A stretch of DNA of 64,000 nucleotides from positions 1 to 64,000 of the forward strand of contig JADNRX010000137.1 of the NCBI GenBank assembly GCA_015501595.1. The letters are read 5' to 3'. Positions 22,201-34,110 of the stretch are shown one piece after another. The position numbers and the translations under genes were made by a program. This DNA comes from Hymenopellis radicata (taxonomy: Eukaryota > Basidiomycota > Agaricomycetes > Agaricales > Physalacriaceae). Position 1 is the first letter of the stretch, and each line of letters opens with the position of its first letter. The notes beneath the pieces were generated by a model that had not been told where the DNA came from, searched no databases, and worked only from the letters and a program-made list of their open reading frames with translations.

Positions 22201-24349
22201 CGAGCTCGTCAATGACACGAGAGAACAGATGACTGACTGACTAGAGGACTGTATGGCCGAAGGAGGCGGCGTCGAAGGGCGGGAGCTAGAGGAGAGCGAG
22301 TCAACGAGGTGAGATGATGGTGGTAGGAAGGAAGCTACCTCAGGTCTTTATCAACGAGCTAAGCGGTCACGTTATTCACGCGCCGGCGTGTCGATGGCGG
22401 GAGCGTCGGGAACAACGATGAGAGCATCCACAAGACGATGGAGCAAGCGAGTACGAGAGCAGAGACAGGGTAGAGAGAAGCTAAGAGAAGGAGAGACGAG
22501 GAGAGGAAGGAAGGGAGGTGATGGTGAATGTCCTGGAATCCGGTCGCCTTTTATTGTGTTTCGCGGCCATAGATACTCCAGAGAAACGTAAGAAACTTCG
22601 GATAATCGGGAGCCGTGATGGTCGGATGCCCGTCGGGGTCAGAACTTTCGGAACTTTTGGGAATTATTGTGCCGCCACGCGAACGGGTTTCCAGCGTCCT
22701 GCGCAAATTAACATCCCTGTGCGCGTAACAAGGGGCGAAATATCTTGATTCTTGGCATATCCTTCGAGCTATGAAAGCTGTCAGACCCGACTTGAGCTGG
22801 GGAACAAAGACAACCCGACTTGCTTCCTCAAGTCGCGAATGCACTGTGGCAAGTCCGTCTTCGTATTCGCAGAGACCGCCATCTTCCAGAACGGTGGAGC
22901 AGTTTCAAGGGACAACCCTGAACCTCTGATGGAAATCAGACGGAGAAAATTGAACAAGGGAAGATTGAAAACTTACAGATCTGTTCATTCGGAGATGCGC
23001 AACGCTTCGCGTTGCGTTATCCTCCGTTCTGGACAGGGAGAAAGTCGCGGCTAATTCTATAAACAAATATCACATGGGTCAGCATGAAACCAAAGCGATT
23101 GAAAGACGGAAAAGGGACGAACCTTTCTGGTGAGATCTTGATTCCAGATTTATTGTCGTGTTCCTTGCATTCGCGGGCAATATAACACTGTAATAACATC
23201 GAAATAGAGTCTATACAATGATGTGAGCCGTCACGCTGATGAAATTCGAGCGGGAAACGTGTTGCGGCCAAAGTGGGCGAGGGATGGAGGAGAACGACTA
23301 TCTCTTGCGTCATTTCCCCAGACCCAGGAGAGTCAAGATAAGATTATGGAGTCCCTAGACGCGTCATAGGGTCCCGGAAATCCTCGTGCTATCGATAGTC
23401 AGGGTCCTAAACGCCTCGCTGAGGCGTCGACGCGAAAAGGCGGTCAAAAAGCGTGTCCAATCGCCCAAGAACCATCGGAATTAGGATTACGTAACGCCTA
23501 GAGTAATATCCAAGTAAACTCAGGTCTTCGAGAGTAGCCAGACGGCGGGAAGACATGGGTACGCGTTAGTGTAAGCGTCCCAAGATCGGCGTGGTCGTGG
23601 TTCGATGTCAAGTGCCACCGATCACTTGGCGTTACCTGGGCTGGATCAAACACTTCTTAGACAGTATTTCCCCGTCAATTCCGAGCCTGTAGGACGTCGA
23701 GAACGTTGACCCAGTTGGGTGCACCCGCTGGACGAGCGGAGGAAATATTCCATGTTGGACACGGGATATCCTCCTGGCGACTTCACGGACATCATCTCCA
23801 GGGTTCCAAGTATCGATCGTACGGGTTTCCTGGCTTCCCTGGATGGAAGTTTTTGAGAAGTTCATGTTGGAGGTTTCGGGAATTCTTACTTCGTCCAAAT
23901 GTTGACATGTGGTATATCGGTTAGTACGTCAATTTCTCCGACTTTGGCTATTTACCATGTTTATGTAGGATACTCTCCTAGACTTTAGGTAGTATTTTGG
24001 GACACCGTAGACTGTTCTACGAGGTATCATTTTCAAGATACAGATTTGACTGGTATGCAAGGTAACACTTTTGAAGGGTTTCCTTGACTTTCCTTCATTC
24101 GGACAAGAAAATTGGAGCAAATCGGATGCGATTCAAAGGTATTCTACGACAATATCCACGCTATCTACACAAACCTTCTGTGTTCTACATGGTATCTACG
24201 TGGTTACGGTGCTCCACTGCTTCGAATTCCCGCCACAAAGTCAAGATCTCCACAGCAGCGAAACCAAAATGAGATAGTCGTAAACCCTAAATAAACAAGA
24301 ATCAGGGCATCCAGAGGGCGACGTCGCCGCCGTTGATACGACTGGCAAA

Positions 24350-25900
24350 TGAATTAGCTCCGGGAATGATCGAAACAAAACTTCACGGCACATACCTCGC
24401 TCCTCCAAATTGCAGAGGCTCAATCCCTGGATCCCGACATGCTTCACGAGTACAGCGTTCCGCTCGTCGTGCCCATCCGCGGCCTGGTCAGCATCGTCCT
24501 CGAAATGTCCCAAGTGTGGCGTCCGTGTCGTCCAAGGCACATTCAGAGCAGCGAGTAGCGAGGAACACGACCGCAGCAGCGGCGGAGCCGCTGTTCACTG
24601 CCATATTGATGCCCTGCATAAAGCTCAGCCGTAACACAGGAACTCGGGAATATTGCAATAACGTACCAATTGGAGTTGCGGCGAAATGTCCAAATGGAGC
24701 GATTAAACTCCGAAAGTCGCCAGATCCAGATCGTCATCAACGGCGTCGTTTACCCGAGATGAGCCTTGATCCCATGTCGAAGTATTAACGAGCGAGTCGA
24801 ATGAGGCGGACGTCCTGGAAGCCGCGAAGCGGCTGACCTGACTCCTAGAGCGTAGTCAGGTTTAGAGGGGATCGAATCTGAACGAACAGCGTCGCGAATT
24901 TGACGGGAAGATGCGCTGAATACGCGAAATTGATGTCAGAAGTAACCTCAAGAATGAACATAGAATACTCACTTTTCCCCAGGAAAAAAAGCCTGGCCGG
25001 CGAGGCCACCACACGCTGTAGACGTCGAAGATTCCGTTTCCAAAAAGCAGAAGTGTTCGAGCAGGCCGATGCGAAGTGTGGTGGCGTGTACGGAGGCGGC
25101 GCAGCCGCCTCCTCCTTTCGAGAGCTGTTCCAGTCCAAGGAGAAAGGAATATCCAAAACACGCGAGATCTGTGTCCGAATGGAGTTCAATCTGCGTAAAT
25201 CTGATGAGAACTGGAACAAAGACTCAAGAAGGAAATACGCACTTTTGTTCACACTGGAAAGCCTGTCCGGTGACGGCGGTAGATGGAGCCGAGGAGATCT
25301 AGATCTCCTGTCGAAAGGTCGTTTCAAATCCTCAGGGCGTGTAGCGAGGCGGCGGCGAAGCCGCTGCCGTGGCCCGTTGTTGATACGCAATCCTTAACAA
25401 TTCCAAGTCAAATCACGAGGAAAACTAGAAGAGTAACACCTCACCGACGTATCTCCCGGCTCTACAAAGTTCTGGCCTCAAAACAGTCAGAATTGAAGGG
25501 TCATAACGGTTAAAAATAACGCACCTTGCTCAGCTGTCAAAAGCCTGCCCAGAGAGGGCATCCGCGCTGTTCAAAATCCACGCGTATTCGTCGTGCGATT
25601 CCCAGGCTATTTCAAGGCAGAGAATAGTCGAATGTGTTGTCCCAGAAGGCGTCGGCGCGTCGAAGGCGAGTACCCAAGTTTGAGAAAGTCGTGGTTGAGG
25701 TGAAAGAGCCAACTTCCACATTGGGCGAAGACGTGATCGACGTCGCGCTCAACTTGCAACCGCCATGTCGTTTTCAACGTCGACCTCTCCGATCTGGTAG
25801 CGCCCTCGAGACTTCTGGACTTCGACTTCTTGAGCCCATTGGACGCAAAATCTGCCGGAGAACTCACCTCGGACACGTTGGAATCGTCTTGATACTGAGA
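24350..25900. repeat. Degenerate ~270-bp tandem units with GC-rich palindromes
   Basis: Two marks recur at matching spacing. A CAGGCTTT word on the minus strand (AAAGCCTG on plus) appears near 24990, 25258 and 25540, each time 20-30 bases before a GTGAGT- or GTGCGT-like splice donor on the minus strand. A GGCGGCGNAGCCGCC-type palindrome appears near 24580, 24822, 25097 and 25355. In one minus-strand frame each unit reads like a short peptide ending in a GQAF motif. This looks like a tandemly repeated exon-intron module or a degenerate satellite. No protein family was recognised. Confidence 0.4.
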
Positions 25901-28390
25901 ACGGATTTATGAGCGCCCGCTATGCGGATTGAACTGCGATGCACCTTTGCTTTATTCTGACTGGCATGGACCCTCTGAACCTCGACCTATGTTCGCTCGA
26001 AACTGCACCTTTCTCCTGACCGCGGTTCTGAACGATTTGAGCGCAAACATATGAAAAGGTGAGCTCGCAAATTGACTCTAAATAGTGACACTGCGCTTAC
26101 CGTTCAAGTCCAGCAAATTGAAGATGCGTATGTCGTGTCGAATACACGAATCTTCAGCTGGCGAACGTCCCAGTACGGCGGCGTGGTGACTGTGGGTAGT
26201 AAGGAGGGATGGTTGACAAGGAATCCTGGATCCGATTCTGCGGTGCGGTAAGAAATTTTTCCCATATTCCGATCATCAATTGTCTAACGCGTTTTTCCCT
26301 AGCACCCTGACCGACTTGTGATGCCCGTTTCTGTATCATCCATGCAATTCTAGCGCTGTTTCGTTGAATTGGCTGACTCGTCAATGAATTTCCGACTTAT
26401 AGACATCAGTAAGAGGTATACGACTCTGAATCTCGAAGCGTGAGGCCCAGAACTCGTTACTTCTCTCCGTGCGCAAGGTACACGGACTGTGGCGCCCGTA
26501 TCGACAACCCTGCCAACTTTGAAATACCCGGATACTTTGCTTGGCTCTGCGGACATTCAGCGCGCTGTAGGACAATGTCTATACGAATCAAGAGCAGTAA
26601 AACCGCTCTATGTTACTGTCTACTCGAAATATTCAGCTCTGCGAATTGGCCACACTGTGCCCGGCCAGATTCCTCCGTAATTTCTCTGGTATTGATGCGA
26701 TGGAGTCGGTGCGTGACTCGCATCACCATGGAACCCCGATCGACCAGCGGAGGAGGATTACCCGACAGGTATATAAACCTGACCTCCTCCTACCTTGTCT
26801 TTTGTTTCTCCCCACCATGTCGTCTTGCTGTCTGTACTGATTCTCATTCTGTTCATCGACCAACCCTCAACCTCAACACGGAGCTCGACCATCCGGAGTG
26901 ATGCGTCTCCAACACTCTTCGCTTCGAAGAATCACGTCTTGATGAGCTTCTTGCTTGCGACCACGTACGTCTTCGACGTTGCTGTTCCTCGTGATGCTTA
27001 CTGACTCGCCTTGTCTTGCAGTTGCTGTTTGAACTCTTTGTTAGAGTCTTGTCCGTCGCTTACCATCCTGTACGTGTTTCTTGTAACATTTACTGACTTG
27101 TCTCGCTTGTAGGTAGCATGTTTTACTAAGACAAGTCATTTTCGCTCCTGGACGTGTTCCCGACTTCAACCACCGTGTTCTCGGCTCCAGGTGCGTTCAT
27201 TTACATCGGTGTCTCATCAACTTACTTACCAGATGTTCAGAAACATGGGCAACTTCTTTGGGACCTGTTCGGGACCAAGACGCTCTTCCTTCCCTGCTGG
27301 TTTCTGCCCTGGACACGCGGTAAGTCCTAGTGCTGGGTTACTGAAGATATTCGCTAATTCTGTCTGCTAGCCGCAATTCATCAACTCGGGAGGCTAGGGT
27401 TGCTGTAATTGACCCATTTCCCAACAGCACTGGCGAGGTTCGAACTCGCGACTTGGACCACGACCATGTTCATGACTCGGGAGTCATGCTTAGCGGGATG
27501 ACTCTACCCAACTTGGCATCAGTGGGTAGATAGGGTTACAAAAGGCATTGGTAAGTTTCCTCCTCCCATGCCGAGTACTCGTGCTAACACCTTGCCCAGA
27601 CGCTTACCCGGGTCCGCTGGACAAGATCGATTCTTCGGCGAATTAAACTGCGCCACACGTCGAATTTGGATAACCGGCTTAGACGTACCACGACGTTACC
27701 CGGGTCCGCTCCACTTCGACGGCGCTCACGGCAACACTTGACTCTGGAAGGGCTAGATGAGGGGTACGGGAGGGACTTGGCGCGAGTTGGACACGCCGCC
27801 GCTGGAGATCTTTTGTTGCACTGCCACCTCAGCCTTAGGGTTGGGGGGCCTCTTTTTTGTAGTCGCGTTTGTAGTAGCTAGAATGCGCAATTATGAAGCT
27901 CCTTCAACATCACGTGACTGAAAACAGTACAACTTCTCTTGTTTTTTTGCAGGGTCGCCCATAAAAGGCGTTTTGTCCCTTGATTCTTGCCGCATAAGGA
28001 GTATTCGCCCTGCAGAAGCTGTTGGCCGAAGAACTCTGCCGTGGTCTTACCAGCACGACGTGAACGACACCCGACACAGTGAAGACACGAAGACACCAGC
28101 ACACCCACAACCCGAAGAGCACTCCTCTGCACCCCAATCCGTGAAGAAGTACACCCTACCGAAGCAAAGATACTTAATCTCGAGTTTTGAGCAATGAGAG
28201 CACAGCCACTCAGGCGTTCAGTCCGAAAATGGAAGGACACGCCTCTCTCGCTGCCATCGATAACAGGATGTCCATCTGCCCAGGAAGATCTCCACCCACC
28301 ACCCAAGAGGACACCGCCAACCCGAAGACCACGATCGATGAAGATATCCCACGCGATCGAGAGCACGAAGAAGAGGAGACGGTCGCACGC
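25901..28390. other. Gene-poor stretch with a TATA element at 26770
   Basis: A strong TATATAAA (26770-26777) is followed by a CT-rich leader and many short intron-like segments, but no open frame of note. ACCCGGGTCCGCT occurs twice (27606 and 27699). A tRNA-like segment near 27430-27515 was considered and rejected. I cannot assign a gene; a relic of an LTR element or a non-coding transcript is possible. Confidence 0.3.
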
Positions 28391-28399
28391 GAAGATGGG

Positions 28400-28515
28400 T
28401 ACATGAGAGGAGCACGCGAGAAGAGGAGCACACGAGAAGAGGACGCGAGAAGAGGAGCACACGAGAAGAGGACGCGAAGAGGAGAACACGCGAAGAGGAG
28501 CAGACGCAAAGAGAC
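28400..28515. repeat. GAGAAGAGGA(GCACRC) minisatellite
   Basis: About six imperfect copies of a 14-17-base purine-rich word (GAGAAGAGGAGCACACGA type) immediately upstream of the second UBP14 copy. An open frame across it (28187-28555) encodes only Arg/Glu-rich low-complexity sequence and is not thought to be a gene. Confidence 0.7.
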
Positions 28516-28603
28516 AGTACCACCCTCGACAGCAGCCTCTTCACCCGACCCGTAATCCCCACCAGCACCCTTCCCTCATCCCAAGCACCCGCCTCTCTCA
28601 ACC

Positions 28604-31417
28604 CAAATTGGCGCCCTGTCGCAGTCGGTGCATAGAGAGGAATGTACGCAGTGCTTTGACAATCAGGTATGATCCACGCTGTTGCCTACGACGTTGCTCG
28701 CTGACGCGTTTCACTGCAGGACACCCCGCTCGGTGTCGACGTCTGCTTGGCCTGTTTCAACGGCGCCTGCCTCGATAGCGACCGTCAGCACGCGCTGCTC
28801 CATGTCACCAAGCTCGGTCACCCGTTTACCCTCAATGTCAAGCGTAAACCCAAACCATCTACACAGCGTGTGCGTAGCCAGTCCTATTCGATATGATTGT
28901 CGTTGACAGTGTTGTAGGTCGAGGACGAGGAACCGCCTGCTAAAATGGCAAAGCTGGCTATCCTTGAGGAGCGCGAGGAAGACAAGTACGAGCATACGAC
29001 TGTAGTCAAGTGCTGGCTTTGCGACCCAAGTAAAGGCTTGGAATTGCCAAACGCAACCAAGGATCCAAAGGTGCGTTGGCTAGTGTCCATATAGCATCTA
29101 CTAAACATCGCGCAGATTGCCACCCTAGTACGCGGCGTCATGGAATCTTTGTCATCTGCGCGCCAATCCGAAGTCAAGGCTTGGGAGGAAGAAATCCTAC
29201 CTTGCGAGCACACCCTCACCCTCGAACAATTCGCCTCTGCCGCAATACCCGCATCAGGACTAGCACATTGCTCCTCGTGCGATCTCAAGGAGAACCTCTG
29301 GCTTTGTCTGACATGCGGATCCCTCGGATGTGGCCGACAGCAATTCGGTGGCGTAGGCGGCAACGGACACGGTCTAGCCCACTTTCAAGCCAGTGGTCAC
29401 CCAGTCAGCGTCAAACTCGGCACCATCACACCCGAAGGAAACGCCGACATCTACTGCTATACCTGCAACGACGCAAAGCTCGATCCCGAACTCGCGACTC
29501 ATCTCGCTGCCTTTGGCATCAACGTGCAGACTCAGACTAAAACCGAGAAGAGCATGACCGAGCTCCAGATTGAGCAGAACCTCAACTATGACTTTTCCCT
29601 GACAGGCGACGACGGCAAGGCATTGCAGCCTGTCTTTGGACCTGGCCTCACAGGTCTCTCAAACTTGGGAAACAGGTTAGTGCTGCCTCATACTTGCATT
29701 CCTTACTCACCTTGTTCTTCCAGCTGTTACATGGCTTCGGTCCTTCAAACTCTCTTCTCTCTCCCCGCGTTCCAGGAGCGATACACCAAGAAACATTCCA
29801 TGGCGTGCGACGAGCGGCTTCCCGCAGATTGCATCGAGTGTCAGATGCACAAGGTCGCCGACGGACTGTTGAGCGGCCGTTACTCTCATCCCGCCAACTA
29901 CGCCAAGAAGCCAGAGAACGACGACGCTCCGGTCTTCCAGGCTGGGATCAAACCTACGGGCTTCAAGGCCTTGATCGGCAAGGGACACGAGGAATTTTCG
30001 ACCATGAGGCAGCAGGATTCAGAAGAGTTTTTGACCCATCTCCTCACTGTCTTGAGGCGGGACGCGCAAAAGCACAAGGAACGTGCCGAACCTGGTATGC
30101 ATTCTGTCTTGGGCGTGTCCAATACTAAGGCTTTCGCAGATGCCACCGCTGTATTCTCGTACGGCATGGAGCAGAGGCTGCAGTGTGGCGAGTGCAAAAA
30201 GGTGCGATATAGCGTGGATAGCATGGATGTTGTTAGTGTGCCTGTGCCGGCGACAGAGGCGGGGAAAGATGCGGACGGCAAAACGCGCTATGAGGAGGTG
30301 CCGCTTTGGGACTGCCTAGGAACGCTGCTTGGTGTGGAAGCGTTGGAGTACTCTTGTCCGTCGTGCGCAAAGTCGGTGCACGCACTAAGGTGGGGGTTTA
30401 AATCTTTTCGTTGTTCTCTGGCTGACGTTTCATAGACAAAACAAGTTCGCGTCGCTCCCCCAGGTCCTCGTTGTTCATGCGAAAAAGTTTCAATTGGTGA
30501 ACTGGGTTCCTACAAAATTAGGTATGCACGTTCCATGTGTCCTCTAATCCGTCGTAACGTTTCGTAGACATCCCCATCATCCTTCCCGATGGCGACGAAC
30601 TTGTTTTCAAGGACAATCATCTAGGACATGGGCTGCAGCCCAATGAGACTGCGTTGCCGGAAGACTCTCAAGCCCGTGCGTTCATTTCTTCCCCTAGTGT
30701 TCATCAATTAATAGCATCAGCAGAGCCGCAGTTCAACGAAGCAGCGATGGTGCAGCTCGAAGGGATGGGCTTCCCCATTGTGCGGTGCCAAAAGGCGCTG
30801 TTGGCGACGGGGAACGGCGACGCGGAGGCGGCGATGAACTGGCTGTTTGAGCACATGGATGATTCTGGTTTGTCGTCTCCTAGATTTGTTTGGTGTGGGC
30901 TGATGTGATTGATGAAATAGACATTGATGTGCCGATACAAGTGGCGGCGGCGTCGACGTCGCCCGAGCCGTCCGCAGAGCAGATTGGCATGCTCGTGGAT
31001 ATGGGGTTTTCGCCTGCGCAGGGGAGAAAGGCGTTGAAGGAGACTGTGAGTATTCTCTACCCGCTCGTAGTCCAGGTTTAACCCGTGGGTGTAGTCGGGC
31101 AATGCGGAGCGCGCGGTGGAGTGGCTGTTCAATCACCCCGAGGACACTGGGGAGGAGACTCGGACGTCCACCACCACTACGACCGCCCCGGCGTATGGGG
31201 GAACCAAGGCCGTGCCGGCGCGGTACAGGCTCAAGGCGTTCATCTCGCACAAGGGCCCGTCGGTGCACTCGGGCATTATGTGGCGCATGTGAGGGTCGGG
31301 GACGACTTGGACGGGCAGTGGGTGCTGTTCAATGACGAGAAGGTGGTCAAGGCGGACGGGGAGAGTGTGCGGGAGCTTAAGGCGTTGGCGTATTTGTATG
31401 TGTTTGAGCGGGTTTGA
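28604..31417 (+). pseudogene. Second, damaged copy of the UBP14-type deubiquitinase
   Basis: Near-identical to 16449-19284 through exons and introns, at an offset of about 12.1 kb. Three defects are visible. Homology begins after the start codon of copy 1, no in-frame ATG lies between the upstream TAA at 28553 and exon 1, and a 13-base stretch of exon 1 is missing. In the last exon one G of CACTCGGGGCAT is absent (CACTCGGGCAT near 31270), so the frame breaks inside the catalytic His box and stops at about 31293. A 9-base insertion follows a few codons later. The catalytic Cys box and both UBA domains are otherwise intact. Unless the G loss is a sequencing error or an upstream exon exists, it cannot make an active enzyme. 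Confidence 0.85.
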
Positions 31418-31429
31418 AGAGGGATTGTA

Positions 31430-32636
31430 TACTAGGTGGGATGAAAATGGAATATGTGTTCTTTCAGTTGTGGAGAGAAAAGGGGAATTTTATCATGCAA
31501 GTGCATACAGAGGTTCGGGACAACAGCATGAGGGCTTGAAAAAATGTAAAAAGGTTGTGGAAGGGAAAGGAGAAAATGCGCCACATACGCAATCACATTG
31601 GGGGCGGCCTGAGGACTCATTTTATTATTGAAAGTTATATGAGCTGATCAAGGATACAGCTTTGCCCTGAGGGTATGCGGCTCGCTCGCAGAGATTGGTG
31701 AGCGATCCGATTCCAGTCATCTTTCACATTGGCGGCGGGGGAAAGGACTCTGGTGCACAAGTTGTTCTTTGGCGTCGGTGTCCAAATCAAGGCGGCCGAG
31801 GTCAGGGGTTCATTTATCTTGGTAGATCTAGATTTAGATTGTGTGAGTACGATGTTATACGATGTGTTGACGGGCGTCTTCGTGTGCTGGGAGCATCTTC
31901 GCGTGGAGGAGTGTCTTCGGGTGGTGGAGCACCTTCGGGTGGTGGGAGCTTCTTCGTGCGGTGGTAGCGGTGCGAGTGTCTTCGCTGGTGGGGCATCTTC
32001 GCGTAGTGCGGCATCTCCGCGTCATAGGGGGGGGGGGGCATCTTCGAGAGCAGCATCTCCCGCGAGGATGTTACTGCCTGCATGTCGAGCGAGTGTGCGA
32101 AGGAGATGTCTGGCGGGGGAGCGGGTTTTGGGAGATTCCTCCGCGGTGTGCTTGAGGAGGGAATGGGGTGGGTCGAATGCAGTACATACTGAAATTGAAC
32201 TCACACGACTTATAGAGAACGTAGATTAGACAAATACTTCGTTCAGCACTCGCATGCCTTGTACTGAAAAAGCCTTCCGGCGAGTCCGTAGTTTGTAGTT
32301 TGAGCAAGCATGTCTTTGTCTCGACAGATTTACTCGAGCTTGAAAGAGGATTAGAAAAAGAAGCAATCCGAGCCAAGCGTGCCAGCGATTCGAACACAAA
32401 AAGGGGTCGTACTCAGGCGAGCCAAGCGTGTGGCATAACACCACGTTAACAAACTGTGACTTCGATTTCGATTTCCCTTTTACAACGACGACAAGACAAA
32501 CAAACAGTACAAAAAGTGGGTTCAGGAGAGTAATGTAAGTACTTTAACAACATACGCGGGATACCTAGTAAGATTTGAAAGATATATGGGATTAAGGAGA
32601 GCAGCGATACATATGTATCAAGAATGACCTGCAAGA
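31430..32636. other. Intergenic with TCTTCG-type repeats and a poly-G run
   Basis: 31878-32165 repeats the TCTTCGNGTGGTGG array found after UBP14 copy 1, including the GTGTGCTTGAGGAGG end block. About 430 bases (31440-31870) without a counterpart sit between the gene and the array. A G-run lies at 32029-32038. No gene recognised. Confidence 0.5.
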
Positions 32637-34110
32637 TTACTGCTGCTTGCACTCTTCTGGATTAACCTTGTCCCCACCATTGCGCGCGGCGCCCTTGCCA
32701 CCACGACGTTTGACGGGGGCGGGTGCGTCCGAATCGGATTCCTACTAGATAATAAGCACATTTGCAGGCGGAACAAACGGTAACGGCGTCATACATCATC
32801 AAAATCGTCCTCGTCCTCATCGTCGAGGTCCTCGAACGCGTCTTCATCTTCATCCATGAGGTCATATTCTAAAGCTTTGCCGGTAAAGTAGTCGATGGCA
32901 TGGGGAATGATCTGCAGTGACGCTTAGATTGGGTCAACAACGTACAAGGGAAATACGTACCTTTTCTTTGAGGTCTTCGCCAATCTGGTAGTCCATCTCG
33001 ACCTTTTCTTCGAGCTCCTCGAGCTCCTCTTCTTCAATATCACCATTTGCGATGGCTTCTTCGCCTGGTGGCGTAGGCGGTGTGAAAAAGTTGAAAAACG
33101 ATTCTGTTGGTCGTGATTTCCGAACAACCCGAGTGCGATTAGTGGCTGCAAATATCGTAAGTATGGAACGGTAAAACAATTCAGATTATACACACTCTTG
33201 TTCCGCTGTTTCTTGATCTCAAACTCTTTCGTAAGATCCTTATCCTCTTTCCACTTGATCTCCGTGCCGACGGCGTGGTCGTAGGCCATGTCGCCAAAGT
33301 AGCCCGCCTTTTCCTGATAGTAGTACGTCTTTTCGAGCGTCTCGTTCTCGAAAAACTCGTTTGGCGAGAAGAGGAACGTGATTTTGAAGCCAGGCTTGGC
33401 GTCAAGCTGGGAGAGGTTGTCGAGGTATGAGAGGCGAATGTCGATAACGTGTTTGAGAGCGGCGGCATCGCGGTCGGTAATGAGCTCGGAAAGGCCAATA
33501 TGGTTCCTCAGCGCGGTGAGCCAGAACTCGGGAATGGCCGATGCGGCAGTCGAGTCTTTTGGAAGAGGGGTATAGTCCTCGTCGTCCTCTGCAGACTGCT
33601 TTTCGCCCGCCTCGATCTCCTCCGTCGTCGGCGGCGCCGCGCCAGACAAAACCGCATTCCGACGCTCGTACAGAGGGGCCTGCAGATCGTTGTACTGCGA
33701 TGGGAGTCAGCTCGTCGTTGATCGTCATCCATCGCGCAAGCACACACCTTTTTTTCAAGCTCGAGACATTCGCGCTTGAACTTGTTGTGCAGCTCGTTCT
33801 GCTGGAGCTGGACGCCCTTGAGAGCCTCGACACTGCGCTTGACGTCGTCGGGTAGGCTCTCTACGTAGCCTGAGCTCCGGCCGATGAGGCTTTGCAGCTT
33901 GCCCTGCACGAGACCAAGCATCGCCGCCGATTGCAGCGACGACCCGACCGGCTCGTCTTCGTCCTCCTCATCTTCCTCCTCCTTATCCTCTGTAATGTCG
34001 GGTACGGTAGGGCGCGACAGGCCAGCAGATATCGGGGCATGCTGCATGGGCGTATTCTGCGGCGTCGGTGCCGTTACGTTCGTTGCGCCGATGGGCACGT
34101 TTGACGACAT
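32637..34110 (-). CDS. NAP1: Nucleosome assembly protein 1, 422 aa
   Basis: Five exons on the minus strand: 33748-34110, 33196-33694, 32961-33145, 32795-32911 and 32637-32741. The start MSSNVPIG is preferred over an ATG six bases upstream. The NAP domain is complete. A dimerisation helix ([32 protein letters not shown]) crosses the first intron, followed by [39 protein letters not shown], the core SFFNFFTPP motif, and [16 protein letters not shown] before an acidic C-terminus. NAP1 binds H2A-H2B dimers, shuttles histones between cytosol and nucleus and assembles nucleosomes. Fungal NAP1 also binds cyclin B. A basic tail ([14 protein letters not shown]) and a final KQQ follow the acidic tract. 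It appears intact. Confidence 0.96.

Noticed and set aside
27425..27515. tRNA-like segment on the minus strand with a good B-box arm (GCGAG TTCGAAC CTCGC)
   Set aside because: The acceptor stem does not pair, the anticodon loop cannot be 7 bases, and the middle is a CATGACT palindrome. It may be a tRNA-derived relic but is not a tRNA gene.
28187..28555. 122-codon Arg/Glu-rich frame upstream of the second UBP14 copy, considered as its missing first exon
   Set aside because: It runs through a minisatellite and ends in TAA before the homology begins; no intron of acceptable size joins the two.
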